64,000 bases of DNA from NCBI RefSeq assembly GCF_040412425.1, contig NC_089766.1:20917556-20981555 (forward strand). The letters run 5' to 3'. Made by a program: the position numbers and the translations under genes. The notes under the pieces were generated by a model. That model had not been told where the DNA came from and searched no databases. It was given only the letters and a program-made list of their open reading frames with translations. Shown piece after piece: positions 14,816-34,227 of this stretch; within the stretch, counting starts at the first letter, position 1; every line of letters starts with the position of its first letter. Source of the DNA: Macrobrachium rosenbergii. Its lineage: Eukaryota; Arthropoda; Malacostraca; Decapoda; Palaemonidae.

Positions 14816-15050
14816 TACGTGCACCTTACGTGGTGCAATTTAGACATTACTATGAAGGGTGTTTGCAGCGTCCCTTCCGCCCCTAGCTGCTGCACACACT
14901 TCCTGGCCATTTACTTTACCTCTATTACCGCTTCTTACTTTCAGCCTTGCTGTCCAACCACTCCAACTTCTTCTTTTCACTATCTAAGCGTTGCATGGTT
15001 GAAAGCGCCCAGTGCTTGGCTTTGCAGCCAAGTTTTCATAAATAAGCCAA
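14816..15050 (+). repeat. Diverged short interspersed repeat
   Basis: The stretch with TGCAGCGTCCCTTCCGCCCC near the start and CAGTGCTTGGCTTTGCAGCC near the end, closing with AATAAGCCAATCAA, resembles a very common decapod repeat I know from memory (GCAGCGTCCC ... CAGCGCTTGGCCTTTGGCC ... AATCAATCAA). Class unknown; identification rests on memory only. Confidence 0.45.
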
Positions 15051-16006
15051 TCAACATAAAGGCTAATATTAATTAGCCAGTTAATCAAGTTCACGTCATT
15101 GTCTATTAATGGATTGATTTCTTGTGCCTGATTGGCTGTGCCTTGTGTCATGCACTCAGTATAAAAGAAGCTTCCCTTAGAAGAGGCGAAGAGATACTTC
15201 GGTTCAAAGATCTTCTTCCATCAGTTGTAAAATATCATCTTGAAAGAGGCATTTTTGTCTTTGTTCACTTTTATCTAAATCCTCCTCGCTTCCCAGTCTC
15301 AGCTCAGACTCCGAGTCTGAGAGACATCTCGCTGATGCTCAGTTTGGAAAGTGGTGGGCAAGATTTGATCATCCGTTAATTCATGATTCTCCTCTTTCAA
15401 GAACTCTGTGGTATCTCTGATGTCATTTCTCCTGGTCTCTGTGGATTTAGACAAACTCTGCCATAAGCCACTATAGCTAAATCCCATTTTCTCAAAATCA
15501 TTTCAAGTTTTCCATCTGACTAATTAATTTCTGTTGTAGTTGACGGCGCTACATCTCTGCCTCTTAATCAGTTATCAAAAGGCAGCTGCCTTTTGATCAA
15601 ACCAATATCCAAATGAATAATTAAATAAAAACACAAGTATGTATTCCCATTTCTAATCAGTCTTTTGACGGAAACTTCCCCCTCATCAAAACTCGGGAAT
15701 ATTCCTTTTGTACGACTCCAAATGCAAATGAGCAGACGACGCTTCATTGCTCATAACTGGTACTCAGTAACTCAGCTGAGACGTAATTGCAACAAGTCAT
15801 TCTATTTCACGGTTCTTTCACGAATTAATGGGGTGATTATTCACGCTAAACACTGATGGCATATGATGGTAACATTGAAAGAGCTCTCTAAAGCAAACTG
15901 AAACACTGGGTTTGTCCCAGACTAATACTCGCTTTACACTTAAGTATATTTACACGAAGACAGTTGTCATTATTATTGTGCCTGATTTTCAAGAACTAAC
16001 ATTTTT

Positions 16007-16009
<3 letters not shown>

Positions 16010-16081
<72 letters not shown>
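16010..16081. repeat. (CT)n microsatellite
   Basis: About 70 bp of CT. Confidence 0.97.
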
Positions 16082-16083
<2 letters not shown>

Positions 16084-16180
16084 TTCCAGCGAAGCTCCTT
16101 GAACGCCTGAATGAGGAAAGAAGAAAACGCATTTCCTTCTGCTGTTTATATCTTTCTTGACTTCATCTAAAAGGAGATTA

Positions 16181-16215
16181 TGTGAGTGTGTGTGTGTGTG
16201 TGTGTGCGTGTGTAT

Positions 16216-16281
<66 letters not shown>
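16181..16281. repeat. (TG)n then (GA)n compound microsatellite
   Basis: TG-rich tract to 16224, then pure GA to 16281. Confidence 0.95.
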
Positions 16282-16285
<4 letters not shown>

Positions 16286-17299
16286 TTAAGGAACGTTCTT
16301 AATCCGCAAGACGATTGATATTATTCGTTTAAATGATGAAGATGGCGAACAAAGTCATCAAGGAAAAAGTTGAAAGGACGGAGAATATTCCATAATGATT
16401 ACGAAAGGCCTTCCAATAGCTTGCATTACTTTACCTTATGTTCATAAACAGAAATTTGTCACTAAATAGGAGGTATAGCTTATTAAGGAAAGGCATGGGC
16501 TCCTTTCATCACATCATGACTACACAACTCGTTCATTGGCTTAGAACTTCATTATGAGTTATCTTGTCCTCATGATTTTACTGTTTTTTACTGAGAAATT
16601 TATGGAAAATAGTTTACCCAAATCTTTCTTCAGCATCATTACATATTTTTCCTGTTATCGTCATCAAGTCACATACCAATAATTTTTATACGAATACATC
16701 TATCATTTCACACTTCACTTAAGTTTCTGATTAGGAATCCCTCTTGTTCCAATTCAGTGAACAAAAAGTGAACAGATTAATGAGCTGGACAGTTCATGAC
16801 GAAGGTCTTTCAGTCGTTAACGGTGACACATATTAGCGACTCCTGACATCTCAATTATTCTCTGGAAAATACTTTCGACTTTGATCATTTATCGTGCGGA
16901 AATCATTCTTTTCCATTATTAGAAATAGTTATAATTTAGATGTCTCTCTTGTGCGGTATTTCATGAAAAAGAATTTGTAGTAATGAAAGAGAGCTCCACA
17001 AATGAAGATTGTACCAACGAAAGCATGAGAAAATATTATTCATGTACGATTTAACAAAGAGAGAGCACAGTTCATTTCGTTCAAATGTCAAAAAAATAAA
17101 TAAATAAATAAAATATAGGGAACACACTTTCTCCCTCTCCCGTAAACCTTTATGAATTTTTAACTCCAATTTTACCTCTATTATTCGTCAATTCCTTTGA
17201 AGATGCGAATGACGAATCTTTTATTACTATCGACTATTGATCATAAAACTGTTGATAACCGTCTGTTGCTTCTCATATGCTTTTAATAATATATATATC

Positions 17300-18486
<1,187 letters not shown>

Positions 18487-18487
18487 T

Positions 18488-18505
18488 TGGCGACCTTGCC
18501 AGGAT
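18488..18505 (+). promoter_or_regulatory. tRNA primer-binding site
   Basis: TGGCGACCTTGCCAGGAT lies one base after the 5' LTR. A PBS starts with TGG because it pairs with the CCA end of a tRNA; the primer tRNA here would end in GTCGCCA. I do not assign the isoacceptor. Confidence 0.75.
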
Positions 18506-19180
18506 CTAAAGTACATTTTAGAGAAAGAATCTGGAGAAAAGGAAATTAAATTACATTAATTCCAAAAAAAAAAAAAAAAAAAAAAAAGTCAGATATTGAA
18601 TTCCATTTCATTCTTCCAAACAAGGAACCAGGCATAATAATAAGCAGTAAAGAGAATAGTTATAATAACAAGTGTAGCGAGAATTAGCGTAGGGAAAGGG
18701 TGCGTCGAGAGCAGAGAGTCATAATTTATAACGTTAAGACAAGGGCATTTTACCGTGTTCGGACCGTGAGAGAAGTCGTTCAAGTAACGTATCTTAAGGC
18801 CGAAAAAGCGGAGCCTGTTTCATGTACACAAAGTAATTTAGAAATCGCGTCGGCAATTCCGATCGTTATTGTTTGCATATAGCGGAATCATTCAAAACCG
18901 TGTCAGTGAAGTGGCAAACGAACGGAAGTAGTAATTGTATCATAAAATACATTTTCAGTAACGTAAATTTGGTCCGTTCCAAATCAGCATAAATCTATTC
19001 CATTGTTTGCCGAGGATGTTTCCGGTGAGAGAGAACGATAACAAAAGACACAAAGTTGTTTGGTAATTTAGTTTTCCATCCGTAACGTAAAACGCTATGC
19101 ATGATTGGTATATTTAAAGTAAAATCTGGATACCTGCATTTGTTGCGTTGTTGTTTGAATTTGTTTGAAAAAGAAAATAC

Positions 19181-19310
19181 CCGCCATCTTGGATTCCTCC
19201 GCCGTTGTTTTGAAATTGGTGAAACTGTTTGTGAGAGAACGGCCATTTTGGGGTTTCCGCGCCCGAGGTTGTTTTGAAATTTAGGCCTAACGGGATTTTC
19301 CGCCATCTTA
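19181..19310 (+). promoter_or_regulatory. Two tandem repeats of about 60 bp carrying three GCCAT(C/T)TT motifs
   Basis: CCGCCATCTTGG (19181), GGCCATTTTGG (19241) and CCGCCATCTTAA (19300) are spaced 59-60 bp apart, with GTTGTTTTGAAATT between successive motifs. GCCATnTT is the core recognised by YY1/Pleiohomeotic-type zinc-finger proteins. A promoter or silencing role in the element is inference. Confidence 0.45.
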
Positions 19311-19699
19311 AGACCTTGTTATTGTCATTCTCTGTTGTGACCACTCTGCTCCCAGCCCTTTTGGGAACTTTTTTTTTTCGGCTTAGTAGAAGTTAGACTA
19401 AGATCTTAGCTAGAAAAAAAAAAAAAAACAAAAGATAATTTAGGCAGGGAAAGATAGGCCTTAGTTAGGAGTAATACCACAAGTTCCTATACGAATACCT
19501 ACTATAAAATCATATAAAGAAAATTTAAAATTTTACGATAAACTTTTGTGACGTCGGCTCCCAGGAAAATTAAGATAATAAAGTAATCCCTAAGGAAGCC
19601 AAGACGACGCATCTATATCGTTTTATTAAGATCCATGCCATTGTGCATGTATAAAATCTTTGTTTACATGTTCTCAAGCAGCAAGAAATTAGCTGATTG

Positions 19700-19703
<4 letters not shown>

Positions 19704-19739
<36 letters not shown>
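19704..19739. repeat. (CT)n microsatellite inside the LTR element leader
   Basis: Short pure CT tract within the retrotransposon. Confidence 0.95.
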
Positions 19740-19742
<3 letters not shown>

Positions 19743-20492
19743 TCATTCAAGTAAGCATTCCTAACCTAAGTGTACGTGACCCTCTTCAAAGAAAGAACGG
19801 CCGACACTAGGCTAATTAATTGAATACTTTAAACCAAATAAAAGAAACACCTCTGTCCCACAATAGATGAGGACAAGTTAAGAGTAATTACAATACAGTG
19901 ATAAACTGTCGGTCACGAGTGAGGCCTGCTATCCAGACCGAAGCAAACAGTAGTTTTCACCCTCTGAAAAAAAAAAAAGGGGCCGGTACTGGGACCAGCC
20001 ACTCACGAGGATCTTTAAAAAAAAAAAAAAAAAAAAAACCCAAATTCACTTTATTCCACAGTGCCAATAATTTGCAGCACTCATCACTGGAATAGCTTAC
20101 TTCTCTATCTCTCTCTCTCTCTTTTACCTTCCCTTTCTCTCTCATTCGATTGTTGCACTCTGCAGGGGGTGTAGAGTGCCTTTCCTCCCATATAGCCTAG
20201 TTGGACTCCAGTGGAGGGTCCCTAGGAACACATTGGCACCATAAGTGCCACCAAGCAAGAATCCAGAAAAATAAATAAAACAAAACAAAAGGGAACACAG
20301 AAGAGAAAGTTCTTCTGGAACCTAACCTGCACCAGTGCCTAGGGATACTGAGTGCCACCAGTGTGACCTGTACACGGCACACCCAAACTACAGTGCCACC
20401 TTTTGAAAGGGTGCCACGTCATTGAAGAGACACTTCCTCGCTGCCCAAGTACGCCCAGTCGACCCGGTTAGACGCCCTTCCCCACCAGAACC

Positions 20493-21444
20493 ATGGCAGC
20501 AGAGCATTATAAAACTTTCCTGGGGCTGGGGGGCGGCAGGTCTCACCGGCTCGGAACTTACCACCTGGGTTAAGGAGCAAGTGGACGACTTGGCCAAGCG
20601 GGAGAAGGAAGAAAGACTCGAGCAGAGGAAGTATGAAGCCGAGCAGAGGAAGTATGAAGAAGAACGAAGGGTGTATGACGCCGAGCAAAGGCAATATGAA
20701 GAAGAAAGAGAAGAAAGAAGGAGACAGCATGAGTTAGCCTGCAAGGAAACTGAGTTAGCCCTAAAGGAGAAGGAGCTCGAGCTTGAGAGAGCGAAAATGG
20801 AGAATGCCGAAGCTATGGCTAGCCATCAAGCCTCCAGTTCTACACCTGCTGCATCAAACGCTCCAATTTCGAGCATCAATTCCCTAGTCCCCAAGTGGAC
20901 TGAGGACGAGCCAGAAGCATGGCTGGAGGAGATCGAGGCTCTTTTCGATAACTACAGCACCACGGAGACGGAGAGAGCCTTAATACTAGCCAAGCATATG
21001 GAGGAAAAGCCAAGGCAGCGCTTCGCTCACTGGAGAAGAGCCAGAGAGGCAACATGGCGGAAGTTCGTAGAGTCATTACAAAGGCCTACGAGAAATAACC
21101 CCAGAAAATGGAGACAACGGTTCCGAGGTCTTGCCAAGGAAGTCGGCTGGTCTTGGACGGAATGGGCATGTCACAAAACCCAGTCCGGTACGCGCTGGTT
21201 CGACTCCTTGGCCTGCACGACGTTTGAGGATCTCTTCAATCGGACCATGCTAGAAGACCTTTTCCAATGTGTGCCAGGGCCCCTTGCAGTATATCTTAAC
21301 GATAAACAGCCCTCCACACTTATGGAAGCTTGTCGCATGGCTGATTCGTGGAAACCTTCAATCAGTCGCATAGCACCTCTCAGAAGCGAATCATCCCTCC
21401 GGCCTACCTCTCGAACTCCACTCGCCCAAGAATGGACTGCCTAG
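20493..21444 (+). CDS. gag: Gag polyprotein of the LTR retrotransposon
   Basis: Gag forms the cytoplasmic particle that packages element RNA. The long frame is open from 20422 to a TAG ending at 21444, but its upstream part has no ATG. The first plausible ATG is 20493, in another frame; it joins the main frame only across the G-run around 20522-20535, so an indel there is likely. In the long frame (codon 1 at 20422), codons 51-127 are a very charged heptad-like coiled coil (REKEERLEQRKYEAEQRKYE), codons 157-245 a capsid-like domain starting KWTEDEPEAWLEEIEALF, and codons 265-310 a SCAN-like segment (TFEDLFNRTMLEDLFQCVPG, then QPSTLMEACRMADSW). Compared with related Gag proteins the arrangement is normal. 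The stop at 21442-21444 falls just before a zinc knuckle. Confidence 0.82.
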
Positions 21445-21454
21445 CAAGACCCTG

Positions 21455-21496
21455 TGCAACTATTGCAAGAAGGGGGCCACGCTGAAGCTGAGTGCC
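21455..21496 (+). pseudogene. Gag CCHC zinc knuckle, frame broken
   Basis: CNYCKKG then, one frame over, HAEAEC gives C-X2-C-X4-H-X4-C, the nucleic-acid-binding knuckle at the end of retrotransposon Gag. The frame changes in the G-run at 21472-21476. It would be the normal C-terminus of the gag just upstream. Confidence 0.75.
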
Positions 21497-21618
21497 GATA
21501 CAAACTCGGCACTAATAAGCAGCCTAACCCTACCAGCCAGAACTCCGCTCCCGATTCATCCGCTCAGCCCTCTCCTCCAACAGTTACTGCAGGCCACTGA
21601 GCCCATCCAAAAGGCCCG

Positions 21619-21668
21619 TGCAGATCCTGTGGGGCTGCTAGCCACTACAATGCTGGATCTCCGGCCTG
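21619..21668 (+). other. Second Cys-His knuckle-like motif
   Basis: CRSCGAASHYNAGSPAC: C-X2-C-X4-H-X7-C. Longer last spacer than a classical CCHC knuckle; it may be a second RNA-binding finger between Gag and protease. Confidence 0.6.
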
Positions 21669-21799
21669 TCCACATCATGTCCCCACCACCAAATTTGTCA
21701 ACCTAATCAGCACTTCATTTTCTGCTGCTGGTCCGCACGGATCCTTTACCCCGAGAGACTGGAAACCCAGTTCATCTCGGTGGCCCTCTTCAGAGCACT

Positions 21800-22050
21800 A
21801 GCCTGCCAGTGACCCTTCCGGTCACAGTAGACACTGCGGCAGACATTAGCCTGATCACTAGGGCCCAAGTGCCAGCCAGTGCCATGGTTGACGAAGAAAC
21901 GCGGTGGGAAATGAAGTGGATAGAGGGCCACACCATCACCGTTCCTACAGTCCAACTCCAGGTTATGACACCTTGGGGCACGATACCCCACCGCCTTGGC
22001 GTGGTAGGTGGAATTCGGCCCGAGTGGTCTTCTTGTTGGTCGGGATCTTC
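21800..22050 (+). CDS. Retroviral-type aspartic protease (retropepsin)
   Basis: The protease would cut the Gag(-Pol) precursor and act as a dimer. Active-site motif VDTAADISLI (D codon at 21830-21832) corresponds to the D-[ST]-[GA]-A signature. It is followed by flap-region-like sequence and, after a frame change near 22010, by LLVGRDLL, which matches the hydrophobic-GRDLL end of retropepsins. Flanks are Cys-His motifs on both sides. No RT follows. The aspartate is intact, but the frame break makes a functional product doubtful as read. Confidence 0.75.
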
Positions 22051-22278
22051 TCTGCGGAAGCCCGTCACCAACGCCACTCCGCAGCCACGTTACCTCCTCC
22101 ATGGAGGCCCCAGTTAAAACTCTCAAAAATGACAAACCTCCACCTTCCGCCCACCAAAGTGGTCCGCGGAAGGGGCACCACCAACCTATTTCAGGCCTAG
22201 CCCTCTCCAATCGCGAAGGGCTGGCCCACCAAGAGGTCCTCCCCTCCGCGAAGAGAGATTCAGGAGGAGCAGTACCGC
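22051..22278 (+). other. Spacer between protease and third Cys-His motif
   Basis: Proline- and charge-rich when translated, with no domain recognised; the place where RT would be expected. Confidence 0.5.
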
Positions 22279-22325
22279 TGCAGGACGTGCAAGCGGGCAG
22301 ACCACTCCACAAATTGGGAGGGCTG
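22279..22325 (+). other. Third Cys-His knuckle-like motif
   Basis: CRTCKRADHSTNWEGC (C-X2-C-X4-H-X6-C) in a frame open from about 22240 to 22470. A Cys-His finger downstream of the protease is not the usual Gypsy order, so it may belong to a foreign fragment or a rearranged gag. Confidence 0.5.
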
Positions 22326-22470
22326 CCCAAGCAAGCAACGCCCAGCGGACGCCCCGAACAAAACTCAGGAGAGGCTACGATCTCCTGCTGGGGCAGGAAT
22401 CTCTGCCGCAGCCAAACCCAAGTCGTCCGAGAGGTATTGCACCTCCGGACCCCTTGTCAGGCATGCCTGA

Positions 22471-23650
22471 CCTCAACTGCTGCCAGTGCCACTTGCGAGC
22501 ACTGAGCAGTGCCAGACTCCGTCCGCCACGGACGTTGAGCTACCAATGGAAAAGGCCTCTATGCCGGGTCTAAATCATGAGGCGAATCCTCCTCCGGGAG
22601 ATTTAGGGTTCCCCATGCAGTTGATCATCGCGACTGGAGAGCCTCCAGCACCCGAAGCTTCTTCTTCACAAAATTTGATTCCAGGATGAACCCTGGAGGA
22701 TCGAAATGGTACCCCTTCCTTGAAGACCAGGAACTGGCATCCTCGGACGCAGAAGTCGAGATCGCTCTCGCTCCGGTTGTCGCAGCAGCCGGAGTAGGAG
22801 TCCTCCCGCAGCTTTTTGCAGTTGCCCCTGACCGCGCCCGCTAGCCCTTCTGGCCTGTCCCCGGAGTCGGTGCTCTCTCATCACCTGCTAGGCCAGCTAC
22901 TGATAGGCCTTGGAGGAAACCGAAGAAGAAGAAGAAGAAGGGCGGAAGAGAGCCCAGTAGTTGCCGAGCTATAAGCTCATCCTCCTGTGCACTCGGCACA
23001 GTGCCCTAACATCTAAGAGTGATCCTGGCCCCTTGCCCAGAGAAGGTAGCCAGTGTGATCTCTTCCTTTTATTTGTACCTAGCCTAGGCCACCTTAAAGT
23101 ACAGTACATCAATTTAGTAGCCTTGTTCTTTCCACTTACCACCGAGCCGCAGTAATCATGTAAGTAGCCTAACTAATTTCAGTAATCTTAACTATTGTGA
23201 AACGAGCCACGATGCTCGTGACACGCATGGCCTAAGACCTCAGTGAGGCACCCATTTATCATATGAGGCAACCCTCATGAATTAACTAGTAAATTTTAAT
23301 TGTATTAAACATAAACCATGTTGTAATTTAGTTAGAATATTAACTCTTACGTTGGTGCTACGGTCGGGTTAGGATAGGTTAGGCTAGGGAATATCATAGA
23401 ATGTACCACTAGGCTAGGTCTAAAACACATCATGATTGTAGGAGGTAGCCTATAATAACCGTGAGCACCTTCTAGTACTATTAGAATTAGGTTAAGTAGT
23501 GATTATAGCTCATATCCTATCTAGGGTTAGTAGTTCTGTAGCTAGGTAGGCTAACCAGGACTAATCTGCTCAGGGAAGGAGAGTAACCTACGAGAGGCGA
23601 ACAGCTTGCTTAGTATAGACCTTCACGCCCGAAAAGGGAGTGAAGGCCCT
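22471..23650 (+). other. 3' non-coding interior of the LTR element
   Basis: No RT, RNase H, integrase or envelope motif in any frame that I can see. Includes a GAAGAA run at 22923-22940. The region is as long as an integrase gene but does not read like one. Confidence 0.6.
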
Positions 23651-23663
23651 CTTAAGGGGGAGC
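23651..23663 (+). promoter_or_regulatory. Polypurine tract
   Basis: CTTAAGGGGGAGC directly precedes the 3' LTR. The AAGGGGGAG purine run is the expected plus-strand primer. Confidence 0.75.
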
Positions 23664-24678
<1,015 letters not shown>

Positions 24679-24901
24679 TCAACGGTCAAAAATGTTATTA
24701 GCTTGAAAATTTCCTGTAATGGGATGCAGTATGACGATCCACTTAGAATCTAAAAAAAAAAAAAAAAAATTGAACGACGTTTAATGAAATTCTATGTCGT
24801 TCACTGTAATTAGTGAGGAAAACAAATCCAGCTTATTTATCAATGATTTTAAGAAAATATACTTTTTAGTCCGTGGAACCCCAATCCTCTATATGACGAA
24901 G

Positions 24902-25066
<165 letters not shown>

Positions 25067-25488
25067 CTACAAACACCTGTCACACAACATTAACATGATT
25101 TCCTTTGTCAGAGAATAGCACTATTGACCCTCGTGCCCTCAATTTTTTTAAGTACTGACCTTGGAGAGTATTAGGAGAGGAGGAAATGGGTCTGTAAATG
25201 ATGCAAAGATGAAACCTCCCTTTCCCTCTGACTTCCCCAGAGACTCCTTCAGACGCCTGTCACGACTAAGGCCTTTAAGGATCTGCAGTGTACAGCTGCA
25301 CTGTAGAGCTTCAGGGAAAACCTCAAGACTAACGAGAACAGGAAAGATGAATGTGTGTTATCATTTATAACGGCCGACATTTATCCAATGTGCTTTATTT
25401 TATGCATGGTATACACCACTCTACAATGACCTGAAATTATAAAAGGAATCAACAAAAACTTATGTGATTAAATTCTGTGCTAGGAAAA

Positions 25489-25611
25489 GCAATGCAAGTT
25501 TACTGAAAAATGAACGCTTTCGACCGCGTGGCTGAAGAGGACCATTGTGCAAGCGGTCGAAAATTTTCGAAAATTTCATTTCATTTTCCCTCAGACTTGC
25601 ATTGCTTTCCC
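25489..25611. repeat. Nested inverted repeats around a CTGAAGAG...GGTCGAAA motif
   Basis: An outer stem pairs GGAAAAGCAATGCAAGT (from 25489) with ACTTGCATTGCTTTCC (to about 25610). Inside it TTTCGACCGC and GCGGTCGAAA (about 25519-25562) form a 10-bp stem, followed by palindrome AAATTTTCGAAAATTT. The inner part also fits CTGAAGA-GACC-loop-GGTC-GAAA, similar to the hammerhead core. Block D preserves the motif but with a broken inner stem. Confidence 0.6.
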
Positions 25612-25776
25612 TAATACAGTATTTCATCGCTATTTCTCCCCATGAGACATTTAATAGTAACTCAAAAACAGACAAACTTTAATGGCTATGGAATAAGAAA
25701 ACACAACAATAAAAACAACCATAAATCAAGAGAAAATTACTAAACTTTTGCTATCACTTTTATGTGTGGAGAATCA

Positions 25777-25778
<2 letters not shown>

Positions 25779-25846
<68 letters not shown>
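25779..25846. repeat. (CT)n microsatellite
   Basis: About 68 bp; the block D counterpart (59211-59252) is about 42 bp. Confidence 0.97.
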
Positions 25847-25849
<3 letters not shown>

Positions 25850-26989
25850 AGTTTTGAATCATGTTTGAATAAACTGGGAAACCTGCTACAGACTATCTTA
25901 AGCGAAAGCAATAAACTCATAGTTGAGGTGAAAGCATTATTTTTTTTTTTCTTTAACCGTAGAAGCAGCTTTGTTTAACAGTTGATATACTGAGTTTTAG
26001 AAAGGGTTCAACAATACTAAAATGTGTATTAGCACTGTTTTGTCTACTTTAATTTAAAGTGATTCAGACAAAACTTTTTACACCCCTGGACGGCAATGGC
26101 CTCAAATCCGTGTACTTGCAGTAAACACTCAGTTGCTGCATTTCACAACCAAGACGAATCCTGCCTCTGTTTCTAGGGCATGGCGTTCCCTCGGGCATCC
26201 TCCGGCTACTGAGCTTCCTCGGGAAGGATTGTGATGTCATGAAATGGTCTAAGCGACTGCACCAACGGATTGCTAAGCTGACCATTGACGTTAATACTTG
26301 TTTATTGTCAAGGTTTGGCTCTACGGAAAGGTTCTAATGGTGCGCCCTATCCACCAGGAGTTCGACTAATACCCTTTGGTTTTGACTTTCTTGAATGAAT
26401 AGATTCATTCATGTATGCCAGCGGAAATCCTTACACTATATAGTAGCTTTTAAAGAGAGCATCTTCCTGCGTGACAAATTTATCAGAAGCTCCGTATCGC
26501 ATCGACAAAAATGACTGAGAACTTGCAACTGGATTTCTAATTGTGTGCACAAGACGAGAGGAAACCCGATCTAACAAAGCTATCAACATCTTTGTTTGTT
26601 TGAACAGAGCTAGTAAGGCTTAGTCAGTTGCAGACATGATCGTGATAATATGTAAGTCATACTAATAGTGGCATAATTGTTTAAATGATTTTTTCAAAGT
26701 GGAATATGGAGGATGTGCTAATAACTATATGACTGAATAACATGATAAGCTTTGTCTTACAAATTTGAAAGAATTGCGAGGACGGCATTTGGCATAAGGC
26801 GTTTTTCTGTAAAGGCAGTGAAAGATAATCATGTAAAAACCCCTTGTGTTCGACCACGTCGACGTATAATCTCATGATTGCTAAACCCTAAAGGAATCTC
26901 AGGACGCTGTCATCTCTTAAGTGTGTTACACACTGGTCTCGTGACAAGAAAGAACATATGAGAACATATGTTAAATATGTTGTCACTTA

Positions 26990-26990
<1 letters not shown>

Positions 26991-27029
<39 letters not shown>
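26991..27029. repeat. (CA)n then (TA)n tract, left flank of a solo LTR
   Basis: CA to 27014, TA to 27029. Absent from the equivalent site in block D (about 60389). Confidence 0.93.
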
Positions 27030-28027
27030 TTTTATAAATATTTACGCTGTTATGCCCTCGAACATTTAGGGATAGAAATATCAGCCTGACTGAGACAGGG
27101 AAATTGCTTTGTCCCACGCTAGATTTATAATCTTCAGTTCAAACTTTAACATCCGTTGGAGAAAGGAATAGGTAGCATTTAGGCATTTAACCCCATAGGC
27201 TGGAAAGTTTGTAAACAAAATATGCTAGGGCATTAGGGACCTAAGCCTCAGAGAGGGTTTACGCTCAATGACCCCTAGTTATGGTGGCCCTAAGCTTTAT
27301 TCTATGCATTCGACGATATAGGTTTTGTCAGGTCGGATTGCCAAATCCTCGGCCGTATAAGCCCTCCTCTGGCGGGAACGAAGCGAGGTCGGGTCAGTGA
27401 GAGAGATTCCAGCGGTCGCTGAACCAGGGTGACGCGCGTTGTGCGTGCCTGAACGATATTCTTTGTTCTTTATTACTTTTCTCCTACGTCTATCTTAATT
27501 AGTGAATTGGGAAGACTGCCAGAATACGACTCCTGAGGTCCCTCGCAAATGCGCGCAGCGACTCGACATTCACGGTAAGTCCGATTCTTGTTGAAGCTTC
27601 GTCGATTGACTAGTACTCTTTCTGTATTTCACATTTTTTCTTTGTTTTCTTCCTTCAGCCACCACTTAGGTATATGTGTTTACAAAGTCTAGATTAAGCC
27701 TAATTATTTTATTGTTAGCTTCAACCCCATTATTCCAGTAAAATACCTAGGATTTAGGGTAAGCAAAATCAGGTTAAATCTCGATGCTTTTGTATGCCTC
27801 AGCGTCCGAATGTTTGGAAGAACCGTTGCTTTTTAAAATCAAATTCATCTCAAATATTCTTTGTTAGGTTAATAACCTATTAACTGGCGACCTTTGGCTA
27901 ATTAACGTCTGTCTTTGAGGTTAACTTTTGGCTTCAAGTGGCAGGTTACGTGTAATCTTGGTTTGCAGGGCTATAAAAATTACGTAAATTGAATAATACA
28001 TGATCAACCAAGACCATCACACGTAAG
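27030..28027 (+). mobile_element. Solo LTR of the 17.6-kb retrotransposon family
   Basis: Starts TTTTATAAATATTTACGCTG, keeps GATTTAGGGTAAGCAAAATC and TCGATGCTTTTGTATGCCTC, and ends CACACGTAAGTCA. No internal region follows. It is about 100 bp longer than the 5' LTR at 17.6 kb; an extra segment around 27186-27580 shows a different subfamily, shared with the 34.2-kb copy. Such solo LTRs normally arise by LTR-LTR recombination. Confidence 0.9.
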
Positions 28028-28028
28028 T

Positions 28029-32171
<4,143 letters not shown>

Positions 32172-32194
32172 GAATCTACTGGTCATTTTTTATA

Positions 32195-34136
<1,942 letters not shown>

Positions 34137-34140
34137 TATA

Positions 34141-34223
<83 letters not shown>
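34137..34223. repeat. (TA)n microsatellite
   Basis: About 85 bp of TA between the tRNA-like unit and a solo LTR. Confidence 0.97.

Positions 34224-34227
<4 letters not shown>

Larger units (their letters stand above)
18506..20492 (+). other. Long leader of the LTR retrotransposon
   Basis: About 2 kb without coding capacity between PBS and gag. Contains A-runs (18566-18587, 19414-19428, 20018-20038), a (CT)n tract at 19704-19739 and a tandem repeat with CGCCATCTT-type motifs (19182-19310). Nothing indicates a displaced gene. Confidence 0.6.
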
